Positions 1 to 10,224 of a stretch of 29,395 nucleotides of DNA are shown here, in pieces. The translations under genes were made by a program, and so were the position numbers. Each line of letters begins with the position of its first letter. The first letter of the stretch is position 1. The stretch spans positions 176,160 to 205,554 of the forward strand of contig RHPI01000733.1 of NCBI GenBank assembly GCA_009103225.1. Reading direction: 5' to 3'. The notes under the pieces are model-generated. The model was not told the DNA's origin. It made no database searches and worked only from the letters and a program-made list of their open reading frames with translations. This stretch comes from Chlorokybus atmophyticus (lineage: Eukaryota; Streptophyta; Chlorokybophyceae; Chlorokybales; Chlorokybaceae).

Positions 1-2
1 GG

Positions 3-923
3 CAGGTGCACCACCTGCAGGAGACGAAACTTGCTCTACAGCAAGCATTCTCAGTTCGTGATCTTGGAGAGGCCAAGTGGTTCCTTGGCATGGTGATTGA
101 GCGCGACAGGGCGGCTCGCACAATCAAGATCAGTCAGGAGCAGATGGTGAGAAGACTCGTCACCAAGTTTGGGCTCACTGAAGCGAAGACCAAGACCACA
201 CCGTTGGCACTTGGCACTGCCCTCATCAAGGCAAAGGATGAGGAGGTACTCGACAAGGCTCAGTATCCATATGGTGAGCTGGTAGGCAGCATGCTCTATC
301 TGGCAGTGTGCACACGTCCCGATGTTGCACATGCTGTGGGAGTACTTGCTCGCTACATGTCTGCACCGAGCATGGAGCACTGGAGAGCAGCAAAGGGAGT
401 ACTACGCTATGTTGCTGGGAGCGCAACAGTTGGCATCAAGTTTGGGAGCGGGAGCACTGAGTTGGAGGGCTACTGCGACTCGGACTTTGCTGGTGACCTC
501 AACAGCAGGAGGTCCACTACAGGCTACGTCTTCAAGCTGAACGGAGGCGTGGTGAGCTGGAACAGCAGGCTGCAGCCAACAACAGCAGCATCTACATCAG
601 AGGCTGAGTACATGGCAGCGGCAGCAGCAGTGAAGGAGGCACTCTGGCTTCGCAAGCTCATGGCAGACTTGGAGCACCCCATGGCGTGCATCGTCATCAA
701 CTGTGACAACCAAGGAGCCATCAAGTTGTTGAAGCACCCTATCGCCTCGGCAAGGACGAAGCACATTGATGTCATGCATCACTTTGTACGTGACAAAGTC
801 ACAAGGAAGGAGGTGGAGTTCCAGTACTGCAACACCGAGGGCATGCTGGCGGACTTCATGACAAAGCCATTGTCACCACTCAAGTTCAAGACTTGTTGTG
901 CAGGACTTGGCATCTGTGTTTGA
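3..923 (+). CDS. Copia pol C-terminus: end of reverse transcriptase and RNase H (partial)
   Basis: Open from the window edge to a TGA stop, with no internal stop or frameshift over about 305 codons. It begins at the end of the reverse-transcriptase domain (VRDLGEAKWFLGMV) and runs through the copia connection (GELVGSMLYLAVCTRPD) into RNase H. RNase H keeps its acidic residues: D in GYCDSDFAGD, E in TSEAEYMA, D in CDNQGAIKL, and the end motif LADFMTKPL. It would copy and degrade element RNA inside the virus-like particle. It is very similar to the C-terminus of the intact copia polyprotein at 10927-14808 but differs at many positions. The start is outside the window, so no initiation codon is claimed. 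Confidence 0.9.
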   Translation, partial: QVHHLQETKLALQQAFSVRDLGEAKWFLGMVIERDRAARTIKISQEQMVRRLVTKFGLTEAKTKTTPLALGTALIKAKDEEVLDKAQYPYGELVGSMLYLAVCTRPDVAHAVGVLARYMSAPSMEHWRAAKGVLRYVAGSATVGIKFGSGSTELEGYCDSDFAGDLNSRRSTTGYVFKLNGGVVSWNSRLQPTTAASTSEAEYMAAAAAVKEALWLRKLMADLEHPMACIVINCDNQGAIKLLKHPIASARTKHIDVMHHFVRDKVTRKEVEFQYCNTEGMLADFMTKPLSPLKFKTCCAGLGICV

Positions 924-965
924 CTACAGGAGCAAGCGTTGGAGGTCAAGCTGCTCGCGTGGGAG

Positions 966-1389
966 TGTTGAGAGTATTCCTACATACGATCAGCATCGAC
1001 CCTCCACACAGGAGTAGAAGGTCGTAAGGACGAGCACTAGGTCCGGACTTAGCAAGATGGCATCGTCGGACCAGACTCCGGACTTCAGACTGGAGCCTTA
1101 CTAACTGCTTCGTATCTCCGCGTATACTTACTCATATTAGACGTGTGAGAGCTTGTTGGAAAGCTCTGGTTGTAAGGAAGACAACGCAGCTTAGAGCGCG
1201 TCAAAAGGCTGAGTATAGCTTACGCAGTGCTTGCAAACGTAGACGTGTGTGTAACTGGCTGGTATAAGAACCAGCGGACAACTTGTAATAGATGAATGTG
1301 ATGTGACTTGTGTATGCTCTGGTGGTGGTAGCTCTGTCCGTGTGTATCCATGCTTGCCTCAACTACATGTGCATGCTAGTCCACCAACA
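966..1389 (+). repeat. 3' LTR of the copia fragment
   Basis: It starts TGTTGAGAGTATTCC directly after the polypurine tract and is taken to end at CCAACA (1389), giving a 5-bp terminal inverted repeat TGTTG/CAACA as in the other copia LTR here. The first ~20 bases match the 402-bp LTR family of the complete element, but most of the interior does not align by eye. The right border is inferred from the CAACA terminus because no second LTR is present. Confidence 0.65.
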
Positions 1390-2065
1390 GAATTACCGGT
1401 GGTAATGTGCGAAAATTGGTACAAGGCCTAGCCCTAGAATTAGCTGAGACTTGTTCAGAAGGAGGGGAGCCCGTCACAACCTCCAACTGTGCCTTGTGCT
1501 TGTGTGGAGGAACTACAGGGTTGGCGGGAGCTGTGGGGGCTGTTAAAGAGGGCGTTACCCGCCTGTTTTGGTTGTTGGTGCTGACATGAAGGGTGGAGGG
1601 TTTGAGGTTTGAAGTTGAGTGAATGTTGTATATGTTGAAGTAGAGGGTTGGGGGGTGGTCAAGACTCCACTTGGTGAACCTCCATGGTTGTCATCTTGGT
1701 GGATGAAAGCAGCATCCACCGTCGCCGCCTTTTGTTGCCAACATTGCTACAGACGGCAAAATGAATCAAAACTGTTTTATTTCGTGAATCACGAAATAAA
1801 TCAATGGCAAGTCGCCGCCTGGCTGCAAACGGCGGCGTGGGAGGAGGCTGAAGGATGGGATGGGGAAGCTAGGTGTAAGGAGAGGGGTTGCTACCTCCTC
1901 CTTTTTATCCCCTACCCCAACACCGCCACCAGCCACGACGCCGTCACCACCGCCGCCAGAGCAACCGCCGAAATGGAAGATCCCCTGGCTATGGGGGCCG
2001 CTGCGTTGGCAGCGCCGCCATATAGCTGATATTGGCATGAGACTTATGACACATGTCGATATCAG
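1390..2065. other. Spacer without a convincing gene; contains a perfect hairpin
   Basis: The 676-bp spacer between the copia LTR and the gypsy LTR has short open frames on both strands. They are low-complexity (Gly/Pro-rich from GCC/ACC runs at about 1920-1975) and resemble no family. A perfect inverted repeat lies at 1776-1800 (arms TTTATTTCGTG and CACGAAATAAA, 3-base loop). No promoter or RNA gene was recognised. Confidence 0.5.
1776..1800. repeat. Perfect 11-bp inverted repeat (hairpin)
   Basis: TTTATTTCGTG, loop AAT, then CACGAAATAAA. Both arms pair perfectly. Function unknown; it could be a remnant of a foldback or MITE-like element. Confidence 0.7.
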
Positions 2066-2216
2066 TGTTACAGATAAGTAACATTACATTAGGGCCTTAA
2101 CATTAGGTTAACGGCCTCAATACGGATTAATTGGCTGTTTATACTCGTTGGGTTTGGGACCCTTATTTAAGCCAAAATAAGGGCAGGGAACCTCTATAAA
2201 GGTAGCAATCTGTTAC
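2066..2216 (-). repeat. Short LTR of gypsy element A (probable)
   Basis: On the plus strand the segment begins TGTTACA and ends TGTTACA, with TGT/ACA termini. It is followed at once by a C-rich run (2217-2235), which is a polypurine tract on the minus strand. That places the 3' LTR exactly here for a minus-strand element. Length about 151 bp is short. The left border is inferred from the TGTTACA terminus only. Confidence 0.6.
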
Positions 2217-2375
2217 ATCCCCCCCCACCCCACCCACTTAGGTTTTAATGTCCTTATTGAAGGGTTAGCAAAGCCCCACTATAAGCATTCAAAATAAAAA
2301 CAGTGCGAAAAACAGGGCCGAAGCGGTAGAGATGTCTGCCAGCACCCTTTTACCATCCGCGTGTGGGCACACCAC

Positions 2376-3680
2376 TCAAGTACCCCCGAAAAAACTCTTG
2401 GCAGTTGGTAAGATTACTTTCGGGCTCCCACGTGTTGTGCTCAACACCATACCCTTTCCATTCACCAAGTAAGATGGCGCATATCCGCGTCGTGGCTTAC
2501 GGTGACTCATAATTGCTTCCACCTCATACTCGAAAGTATCGTCGCCATCCACTGCAATGGGATGTGGAGGAGGTTGAACCCGACCGTCAGAACGGTATGG
2601 TCTCAGTACACTCACATAAAACACATTGTGAATACGTATCGACTTCGGCAAGTTCAAACGATACGCGCGAGTGCCGACTCGATCAATTACTATGAAAGGG
2701 CCTATCCAGCGAGGAAAACACTTTCGGGTACCCATTCCCTTGATGGATATGTTTTGGGTATTCAGAAGTACTGAACAACCCGCAGCGTAGTTGGCCTCTC
2801 TACGATGCGCATCAGCTTGGGCTTTGTGTCTGTCTTGCGCTGCGCGCACACAGTCCTTTGCCTATGTTAACATATCCTGCAGAGCCGAAGCCATCTCTCG
2901 CGCTGCAGGTACGCGAGTTACGTCAGTAGCGAGCAACTTGAAGTTCGCAGGACTTAGTGGATGCACTCCGTAATTCAAGAGAAGTGGGGTTTCCTGCACA
3001 CTCTCTTGCCATGCATTACTAATCGCGAACTCGCCATTGAAAGATAGACATCCCAATTACTCTGATTCGGACTCACATAATGCCGGATGGTTTCCTCAAT
3101 AACTTGATTGGCGCGTTGTCTGACCATCCGTCTGCGGATGATAAGCTGTGCTCATATTTCGTTAAGTCTGTAAGAAGCTGCATAGCGACTTCCAGAACTA
3201 AGCTACAAACCGCGCATCACAAATTGACACAAAGTTGTGAGGCAAGCCATGCAACTTAAACAAAGATGCGACAAAAACCATAGCTAACTCACGGGAGCCT
3301 ACCTACGTGCGACAAGGGACAATGTGATCCATTTTGGTTAAGCGGTCCACAAAAACTGCAACCGCAGTGTGATCTAATGTTGTCTGTGGGAGTGCAGTCA
3401 TTAGGTCCATACTCACCCTTTCCCATTTGCCATCAGGAACAGGCAATGGTCGCAGCAACTCAGCGGGTTTCAGACGTGGCGGTTTGTCACGCTGACATGT
3501 GTCACACGTGCTCACATAATGCTTTGCGTCAACAAGCACCGATGGCCACCAAAACAACTGTTCCGCTGCCTTAACAGTCTTGCCAAAGTGCCCAGCATAT
3601 GGATCGTGTAAATCAGCTATGCATTTCGTACGCAACCCGGCATGGTTAGGTATCACCAAGCTGGTGCCCACGTAACACAA
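2376..3680 (-). pseudogene. Gypsy A integrase and chromodomain (broken)
   Basis: Three minus-strand pieces form one integrase. 3680-3303 holds the HHCC zinc-binding region (LHDPYAGHFG, then CDTCQRDK) and the first core strands (VSMDLMTALP, VFVDRLTKM). The next stretch, about 3300-2862, is broken by stops and a frameshift around the HPQTDGQT motif, and the second catalytic Asp region reads ICDARF. 2849-2376 holds the C-terminal domain (PRWIGPFIV, AYRLNLP, VSVLRPY) and a chromodomain-like end (FEYEVEAIM, YLVNGKGM). The chromodomain would normally guide insertion into heterochromatin, but its aromatic cage positions look degraded. It ends at a TGA. Confidence 0.85.
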
Positions 3681-3998
3681 GTAGTCTCGTTGGTCAAGCT
3701 TTTGCGTGTGCTCTTATGAAGAGAACCATGAGTCTGAAGTATAATACCCTTGCACAACAGCTTGCACAAATTCATCATCCGGAGACAATGTACCGCGCGT
3801 TGCAAGCAATTGCGCACACGTAACTGCCAACAATCACGGACATCGACTTAGAGGATCAGCAACATTAGTTCTGCCTGGCCGGTATACCCATTTTAAAATA
3901 AACTGCGTCGAAAACTCATTCCAGCGAGCTTGTCTATGTGAGAAGTTTTGTTGTGTCGAGAAGTACACCAACGGGTTATGATCAGTCACCATTGTGAA

Positions 3999-5000
3999 CT
4001 AAACCCCCTCCAAGTAACATCGCCATATTTCCAGAGCATGTACTATACCAAGCAACTCTTGCTCAGTGGTAGTGTAGTTCACCTCTGCTGGGATGCACTT
4101 CCTACTCTCATAAGCACAGGGTCTGCCATCTTGCAAGAGACCTGCACCACACCCAAGGGTGGACGCAGCGCTAACCACAGTGAAGTGCTTGTCCCAATTC
4201 GGCAATGCCAAAACTGCAACCGAAGTCAAAGTCAGCTTCCCCTGTTGCATAGCAGCTTCTTGTTCCGCTGTCCACAAGAATGGAGCATCTTGTCGCAATA
4301 GCTTTGTTAAGGGCACCACAATCGTAGAGTACCCCATCATAAACTTGCGAAAGTAGTTTGCCAACCCCCAGGATGATTGCAGCTGATGTGTATTCTTGGG
4401 TTGAGTCCAATCGCTTACAGCTTGCACTTTGCGAGGGTCAGGTTTGACACCCGCATCGCTCACAATGTGCCCCAAGATTGGCAACTCTGTTTTGCAAGAA
4501 TCACACTTTGCAAGATTGGCAAACAAGCGATGTGTTCGCAGTAAGGCAAACACCGCTTCCAAGTGCTGCTTATGCTCTTCTTTGGGTTTTATTAAAGACA
4601 ATCATGTCATCCAAGCAAACCGTAACATACTTGCCAAGTATGCCACCAAAGATCTTATTCATTTCCTTCTGAAACACTGCGGGCGCATTAGTCAGTTTAA
4701 ATGGTAAAACTTTGTACTGATAATGACCTAAAGGTGTTTGGAAATGCAATCTTGCAAACATCACAAGGATGAATCCGGATTTGATAATACCCACTTGTCA
4801 AGTCCAGCATACTAAAGTACGCATTTCCCCAACAGTTTATCAAACACATCATCAATCCGGAGTAACGGGTATCGATTCTTTATCATGATCTTGTTTAACG
4901 CACGGTAATCTACACACATGCGCAGCTTTCCATTCTTTTCCATAACAAACAAGATGGGCGCGCCAAAGGCATCCCACGCTGCTGCACCGCCCAGCGTCAA
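3999..5000 (-). pseudogene. Gypsy A reverse transcriptase and RNase H (broken)
   Basis: The 5000-4812 piece carries [13 protein letters not shown] and [11 protein letters not shown], the first RT blocks. 4794-4570 carries GHYQYKVLPFKLTNAPAVF and the active site VCLDDMIVF (YxDD with C for Y). The frame then shifts into 4601-3999, which continues with the thumb (LGHIVSDAGVKPDP), connection and RNase H (LLQDGRPCAYESRK, NYTTTEQELLGIV). The first RNase H acid, usually D in a CDAS motif, reads as A (VVSAAS), so catalysis would be lost. Two frameshifts separate the pieces. The 5' boundary near 5000 is abrupt. Confidence 0.9.
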
Positions 5001-5614
5001 GTTAGTCAGTCAACCCTGCAACCCACCTGCGACAGTGGATACAACATTGCAAGTACAAGCTAGTGTTTGGGGATGTTGAGATGGTTGCTATTTCTGTGAG
5101 CTGTTGACACATTCACATGAGGCATGCGTGCACGTCAGTGTCGGAACAGTTTTTTGCGAGCCAACTGTTGGTGGTTGCGAGACGGTCGAGACAAGTACTG
5201 TCTGCATGTGAAGCATGTGCAAATCTGTAGGTCATATGATGGCAACAACAACAACAACGACAACACAACTTAATGCATGTACATGTCATGCTATTCTAGC
5301 TGAAGTAAAGTCACAAGGCGTTAGAAGCACAGCAACAATGTCGACGAATTATCACCCACCATGCAACCATGTACCTGGGTTGCCCCAACCGGCGCTCATC
5401 ACCCGCACGCCCGCTTATTTCGTCTACCTCATGACACACGAATATAGCATGTGAGGCGTGCAGCTACAACCCCATCCTATAACGTGCACACGTGTGGTGC
5501 AGATAACAATGCTGTTGTTGGCCAAGTATCACCTATCAGCAGATGGCAAACAGCGCAAATTTTGCCATACTTGCAGGTGCCATGAAATAGAACAGGTTTC
5601 AGCCTGCTCTATTT
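5001..5614. other. Spacer without a recognisable gene
   Basis: The region between gypsy A and the LRR pseudogene has only short open frames of no recognisable family and an ACA/ACG microsatellite at about 5242-5262. Nothing else is supported. Confidence 0.5.
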
Positions 5615-6883
5615 CTACCATGACCATGACAATTTACAGGCGCTTATCACTCCTGTCTGTCTTGGAGGGCCTTCACTTTGTTTTATTACTAGAAAGGTGC
5701 GGTGCCTGCCCTCTTGCAGCATGTTATTGTCGAAAGGTACAGTCGCTGTGCTGGGGCGGTTGAGCTTTGTTGCATCACTTGCAAGCACCCGTGTGAGCGC
5801 GGCATCAGCCTCGCCATACTCGTTTTCATTTTTCAACAAGTTTGCCAAGAATTCGAGGGACACGTCCAGCATTAAAGCCAGGTGCTTGAGGACGGCAGCG
5901 GTTACGGGGTGGTCTCAGCCCAGCTTCTTCTTAAAATCTACAAGCGCTCGTCAGAGCTCCGGAAGCGCCACCAGACTGTTGCACCCGTTCAGGCTCAACT
6001 CTTACAGAGCAGCCAGCTCACTGAAGGAATTCGGCAGACCCACCAAGGTGACACACTTGGATAGGTCCAGCTTTTGCAGAGTAGCGAGCTTACCGAAGGA
6101 CACCAGTAGCGCAAGTAGTAGTACGAGGATAGGTCCAGCTGTTGCAGAGCAGCGAGCTCATAAAAAGACTTCGGCAGCGCCGCTAAGCCGATACACTTGA
6201 ATAGGTCTAGCTTTTGCAGTTTTGGCGAGATTGCCAAAGGACTTCGGTAGCACCTTTAAGCTGCCGCACCTGCTCAGGTAAAGCTCATGCAGAGCAGCCA
6301 GCTTGCTAAAGGAGTCTGGCAGACCCGCCAAGCAGCAGCACCCGCTCAGGTTACATAGTCGCAGGGCAGCAAGCTTGCCAAAGGAATCCGGCAACGCCTT
6401 GAATAAGCGGCAATTGAGGATCAGCGTTTGCAGAGCCGTGTGATCTCTAAAAGACTCAGGGAGCGTACTAAAACCCATGTGATCGAGGACTAGAGTTTGT
6501 AGCATAGCGAGCCCGCCATACGCTTCAGGCAGCTCTTTCAACTCGTAACAGCCGCGCAGCACCGAGATCTGCAGCGCCTTGAGGTTGCAGAAAGATTCAG
6601 CCAGCAGCACTGAGACATCAACATTGGAGGTGGTTTGTCCTATAATTAGGACGACCAATTGTGTGCACGCCGCAACATTATGCGATAAAGCGCTCAAAGC
6701 TGCACAACACGGACGCTGCCACTCCAAGTATACTAGCTTTGCAGGGACTCCGTTGGGAAATGTGCCATTCCAACCAGTTGTGAAGTAAAGGTCTAGCAAG
6801 CGGAGATGAGGCATGAAGGGCATGCCATGCAATGTTTCGCTGCAGTTGTCATCCAAAGACATGGTCTCAATGAGTTCGTAGTC
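5615..6883 (-). pseudogene. Decayed LRR (plus TPR-like) exon of an NLR-type resistance gene
   Basis: On the minus strand a likely splice acceptor (AACGCAG, then GACTACG) opens the exon at 6883. It starts with YELIETMSLDDN and PFMPHLRLLDLYF, the link between NB-ARC and LRR typical of plant TIR-NBS-LRR genes. At least seven LRRs follow, of the type LPxSFxxLAALxxLxLSxC (LPESFRDHTALQTLIL, LPDSFGKLAALRLCNLS, LPDSFSKLAALHELYLS). The frame slips near 6235 and returns near 6115. Beyond, in one frame, come a TAA, two TGAs and a tail (KKKLG, DHPVTAAVLKHLA, EYGEADAALTRVLAS) that looks like tetratricopeptide repeats, ending at 5615. The TIR and NB-ARC exons expected to the right are absent; gypsy debris lies there. 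It would have been an intracellular immune or sensor protein. It is a pseudogene as it stands. Confidence 0.75.
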
Positions 6884-6940
6884 CTGCGTTCAGCAGCATT
6901 TGTTCATGTTGAAGCAACATCCTTGATGTAACATGCATAT

Positions 6941-7122
6941 TGTAACAACGTTTTCAAGCTGCCAACTCCAGTGAATGCATGCATGCTGTCACAACCCACT
7001 CGACCATACAAGACTGGGTGCTTTTATGGTCGATTTGTGGTAATGTCATAGCCCACTCGACTTTAAAAGACTTGGTGCTTTTATGGTCGATTTGGGGTAA
7101 TTTAATGTACCTTCCCGTTACA
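6941..7122 (-). repeat. LTR of a second minus-strand gypsy element (element B)
   Basis: The segment starts TGTAACA and ends CGTTACA (6-bp terminal inverted repeat TGTAAC/GTTACA). On the right it is followed by a C-run that is a polypurine tract on the minus strand (7123-7135), so this is a 3' LTR of a minus-strand element. An alternative left end is 6927, where TGTAACA also occurs. Inside lie two copies of a 57-bp unit (6995-7051 and 7052-about 7104). Confidence 0.65.
6995..7104. repeat. 57-bp tandem duplication inside the gypsy B LTR
   Basis: Both copies begin CCCACTCGAC, share GGTGCTTTTATGGTCGATTT and are offset by exactly 57 bp. They differ by several substitutions, so the duplication is not recent. 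Confidence 0.85.
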
Positions 7123-7200
7123 TTCCCCCCCACTTAAGAACGCTGACGTCCTCGGCAGCTGGCTCCCGTCATCTGGGGAATCATCCCTGGGGTCTGAGTA
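7123..7200 (-). pseudogene. Polypurine tract and last codons of gypsy B pol
   Basis: Read on the minus strand, the last codons give EDVSVLKWGGM and a stop within AAGTGGGGGGGAATG, directly before the LTR TGTAAC. Ty3/gypsy pol genes commonly end this way, with the polypurine tract overlapping the stop. Nothing upstream on this strand (7200-7340, GC-rich) can be recognised as pol, so only a stub remains. Confidence 0.5.
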
Positions 7201-7369
7201 GGGTCGGTCACCGGCCCCACCACCCAAGGACCGGCCAGGCCCATACCGGTCAACGCGCGCATAGCGCACTGCTGCCGGTCCCAAAGGTTGCATTGCGACA
7301 GGCAGGTCGCGCCCCCCCGCGCCGACTGAACGCCGGCACGACTGCCATTAGGCAAGTCGCAACCCATCA

Positions 7370-8246
7370 ATGATAGCACTTATGACCGTTTACGATGCTA
7401 TTGGATCGAGAAGCAACGACCGCGGAATTCGTGTGCAAGGCATGAATGTGCAAACCCGGGTCTCAAGCTCCGACACNGTAGTATATGTCAATGAGTTGGA
7501 TGCCACCCTGAGCGAGTCGACGCGCCTGACCCTGAACTACAGTTGGCCCGTTGGCTACACGCTCAAGGAATCTTTCGAGACTGCACAAGCCATCCAAGCG
7601 CTTGGTGTATGAGAATGCAGTGTTGGACATCAACCGCAGCGCCTCACGGCCTGTAGCAAGCACAACTGCCGAGCCCCCTCGCCGCGAACATGGCCGGGAC
7701 ACTCCACCAGCACGCTACAATTGGAAACGGTCAGCGCATATTGCTTTGCCTGCCCCTGTGCTATGTCATCGCTGTGGACGGCATGGGCACTACCAAAAGG
7801 AGTGCACCGAAGAGTACTCAACTCTGGTCTGCGACTACTGTCACAAGACAGGCCACTTACAGACAGTCTGCTGGCTCAAGTTCCCTGAGTTGAGACCCGC
7901 CAACAACTACAACGGCAACAACTCTAGTGGCTACAACAGCAACAACACTGAAGGCCACAACTCTGCTGGCTACAACAGCAACTATACCGGAGGCCTTAAC
8001 AACACCAACAACTACGCCGACGCTTGCAAGGAAGAGCAAGGCTACAGGGGGAAGAATCGCCCTCCTCAGCGCAAGAGACTTGAAGAACGTCCGCGCACTG
8101 CTGCTGTTGCCGCCAAGGCTTCAGCCAACCCGCCAGCTGATGACCATATGGCTGCCCTCATGGCGCGTATGGCACGCTTGGCGGGAAAAAAAGAGCAGGA
8201 CTACCGCGCCTGCTACTCTGCCCGTTGGGCACTGATGGCTCCATAG
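7370..8246 (+). pseudogene. Gypsy C gag with two CCHC zinc knuckles
   Basis: Two overlapping open segments (7370-7612 and 7551-8246) meet by a one-base frameshift near 7608 (QAIQALGV, then YENAVLDIN). The second contains two perfect CX2CX4HX4C nucleocapsid knuckles, CHRCGRHGHYQKEC (7764-7805) and CDYCHKTGHLQTVC (7830-7871). These would bind and package element RNA. A Tyr/Asn/Gly-rich stretch (about 7900-8010) and a basic stretch (RPPQRKRLEERPR) follow. An ambiguous base sits at 7477. After the TAG at 8244-8246 the same frame carries on through further stops into an Ala/Thr/Pro-rich linker. The N-terminus is not identifiable. Confidence 0.8.
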
Positions 8247-10224
8247 CGCACGAGAGACACCAGTACTCCGTCACGTATTTAATCATTCCGACGGGTTTGA
8301 GGGGAAGCCGCAACGTCGTCAGCAGCTACCTCCTTCAAAGCCACCAGGGGTGGTGCACCAGCAGCAACAGCTACACCGGCTACGACGTCGAATCCTTCAA
8401 CGTCCGTTGCAACTACTCCAGTTGCACCAGAAGTTGGTACATCAGCCAGCGCCATGACGCAAACACGGGGGAGCACGTTGGCGACAGCCACTGCTGTCAC
8501 TGACCTTGCAGCAATAAGTCGCACGAGTCCCGCGCCAATTACAGGACCACCTGTGTCAACGAGCGTCGAGACCACTCTCGCGCCACTGAGCGGCACTCTC
8601 GCCACCACCGGCAATGCCATCGTCGAGCCCGCTGCCACTGTAGCGACACACGCAGCTACATTGCCCGCTGTCGACGTCACTCAAGCTGCCCCGCGAGGTC
8701 AGCTGAGCGTGCATGGGCGATCATCATGCGTGGAGCAGATCCCACTACCATTGCTTTTGGGCGCGAAGGGGAGCGCACAACACGCATTGAACGCAGAGAC
8801 CGAGTCTTCTCATTGCCTGAATATCACACCCTGCCAGAACAGACTCAGCAACAATTAGAAGATGAAATGCTCGCCGGCACGGCGCCTCCCATGCGAGATC
8901 GCGTCTTCGTGGTCAGATTACCTGTTGTACTGGAGTTGGCACTACGACTGTTTTGGACTCTGCATAACGATATGCAGACTACGCCACGCTAGCCCGCACC
9001 AGTCCGTCATGAACCCTTTGAGCCAAGCCCGCTGGACATGTATTCAGACCAGCAACCCAACGTATAGCAGCACATCGCTGGTACAGCCGACATACCTCTG
9101 GGTGACAACGAAGCACTGAGACCCCTCAGTGCCGTTCGGCTTCATGAGCGCTACATCGCTCTGGAATAGGCGTGCACCTGGCGACAGGACCAAATGGCAG
9201 CAATCGATGCAAGAGCGCAAGCCCTTGCCGCTGCTCGCGCTCTCGTTCTTCAACCAACAGTCGCTGGCCCATCATCCAGCACAACAACTCTCGCTGGTGA
9301 GCCCAACAATGACCAGGCGAGGGCACTGGCCCAACAAACCAGGGGGTGATCGCCCCGATGCTACCCCCCTTGGAAGGATTGCCTGACGATCAACGAGATC
9401 CAGGGAGAGGCTACCTCGCACCACAAGGGTGTACACAATGGGATGGAGCAGGCTTGATCAAAGAACAGCAACTTCACACAGCCCTGTTGCGACAAACAAC
9501 CATGCTGCATCGATAAGAAGACATTGGCCTGAGACGGATGTTGGGGATGCGAGAAGGTGGTAATGCAGCTCGAGCAAGACTGGTGACTTGGCTAGTCACC
9601 AATCACCCCGCAGCCTCCCTGTTCGCACTCAGCACCGAATTGTTTTGGGTTGGACGCCTTCCTGAGCTCGCTACGGCAAGCCTATGACGAGGTTGCCTCG
9701 ACAGCCACTGACACCTTAAAAGAAGCGCAAGAGGCCATACTCAGGTTGCCAGGGGTGGAAGCTGTGCGACAACGCCGACGCATCGCAGCTCCTTTGGATG
9801 ACAAGGATGGAGAGGTTTAAAGATATCTGCCTCCCGAGCTGGTGGCTCGCACTCGCTCTCACCGAAGGTCAGCTGCAGCAGCCACCTACAGGTCGTTGTC
9901 GACAACCATTCACAGGTCAGCTGCAGCAGCCACCCACAGGTCGGTTTCAAGAACCACTAACAAATCAGCTGCGGTGGTCACCCACAACTTTGACCAAGAC
10001 TCTCCTATCCCATACGACGAGTCTCAGGAAGATGCCACTGAATAAGTGGCCCACCCAAAACCAGCGAAAAGCCGCTGGCGCGCACAGGTGGTCGCGGAAT
10101 CTACTACTGACAAGACCACGGCTCACTTCACAATTCCCTCTCTATGAGGACCAAGCTGCGGTCCAGGAGCAACACCAAGTGGCCGTTAGAGTAGTGGAGT
10201 TTCACGTATTCCGTCGATAACAAG
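8247..10224 (+). pseudogene. Linker region between gag and methyltransferase of gypsy C
   Basis: No known domain is seen, but the plus strand keeps coding character across shifting frames. There is an Ala/Thr/Pro-rich stretch (about 8320-8700), an acidic/Gln stretch (SLPEYHTLPEQTQQQLEDEM, about 8805-8870), an Ala-rich probable coiled coil (AAIDARAQALAAARALVL, about 9195-9250) and a conserved-looking block (EQQLHTALLRQTTMLHR, about 9463-9515). Another block reads GVEAVRQRRRIAAPLDDKDG (about 9755-9810). Stops are mostly TAG or TAA where Gln would fit. It may include the capsid part of gag. No protease motif was found. Confidence 0.5.
9867..10002 (+). repeat. 48-bp imperfect tandem repeat (about 2.8 copies)
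   Basis: Units start at 9867, 9915 and 9963 with GGTCAGCTGCAGCAGCCACC or a variant, each 48 bp (16 codons). The repeat keeps a frame, consistent with a repetitive linker in the element's polyprotein. Confidence 0.8.

Larger units (their letters stand above)
1..1389 (+). mobile_element. Ty1/copia retrotransposon, 3' fragment (end of pol plus 3' LTR)
   Basis: The window opens inside the pol gene of a copia element. The coding part ends at 923, a purine-rich tract follows (CGCGTGGGAG, 956-965), and an LTR starts with TGTTG at 966. The same 3'-end order and spacing (about 43-45 bp from stop to LTR) occurs in the complete copia element at 10480-15533, so the two belong to related families. The rest of the element lies left of position 1 and cannot be judged. 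Confidence 0.9.
2066..5000 (-). mobile_element. Ty3/gypsy chromovirus, 5'-truncated and decayed (element A)
   Basis: Read on the minus strand, the order is reverse transcriptase (from 5000), RNase H, integrase, chromodomain (ending 2376), polypurine tract (about 2217-2235) and LTR (2216-2066). This is the Ty3/gypsy order. gag, protease and the 5' LTR are missing: homology stops abruptly near 5000 at the start of the reverse transcriptase. Several frameshifts and stops interrupt pol, and key residues are lost, so it is dead. No target-site duplication can be expected because the 5' end is gone. Confidence 0.9.

Noticed and set aside
1619-2038. Overlapping frames on both strands (136 and 90 codons) as genes
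   Set aside because: They arise from GCC/ACC-rich low-complexity DNA and a palindrome, have no family signature and end in the gypsy LTR region.
7134-7379. Minus-strand 81-codon frame as a gene
   Set aside because: Only its last few codons fit the end of a gypsy pol before a polypurine tract; the rest is GC-rich sequence without domain character.
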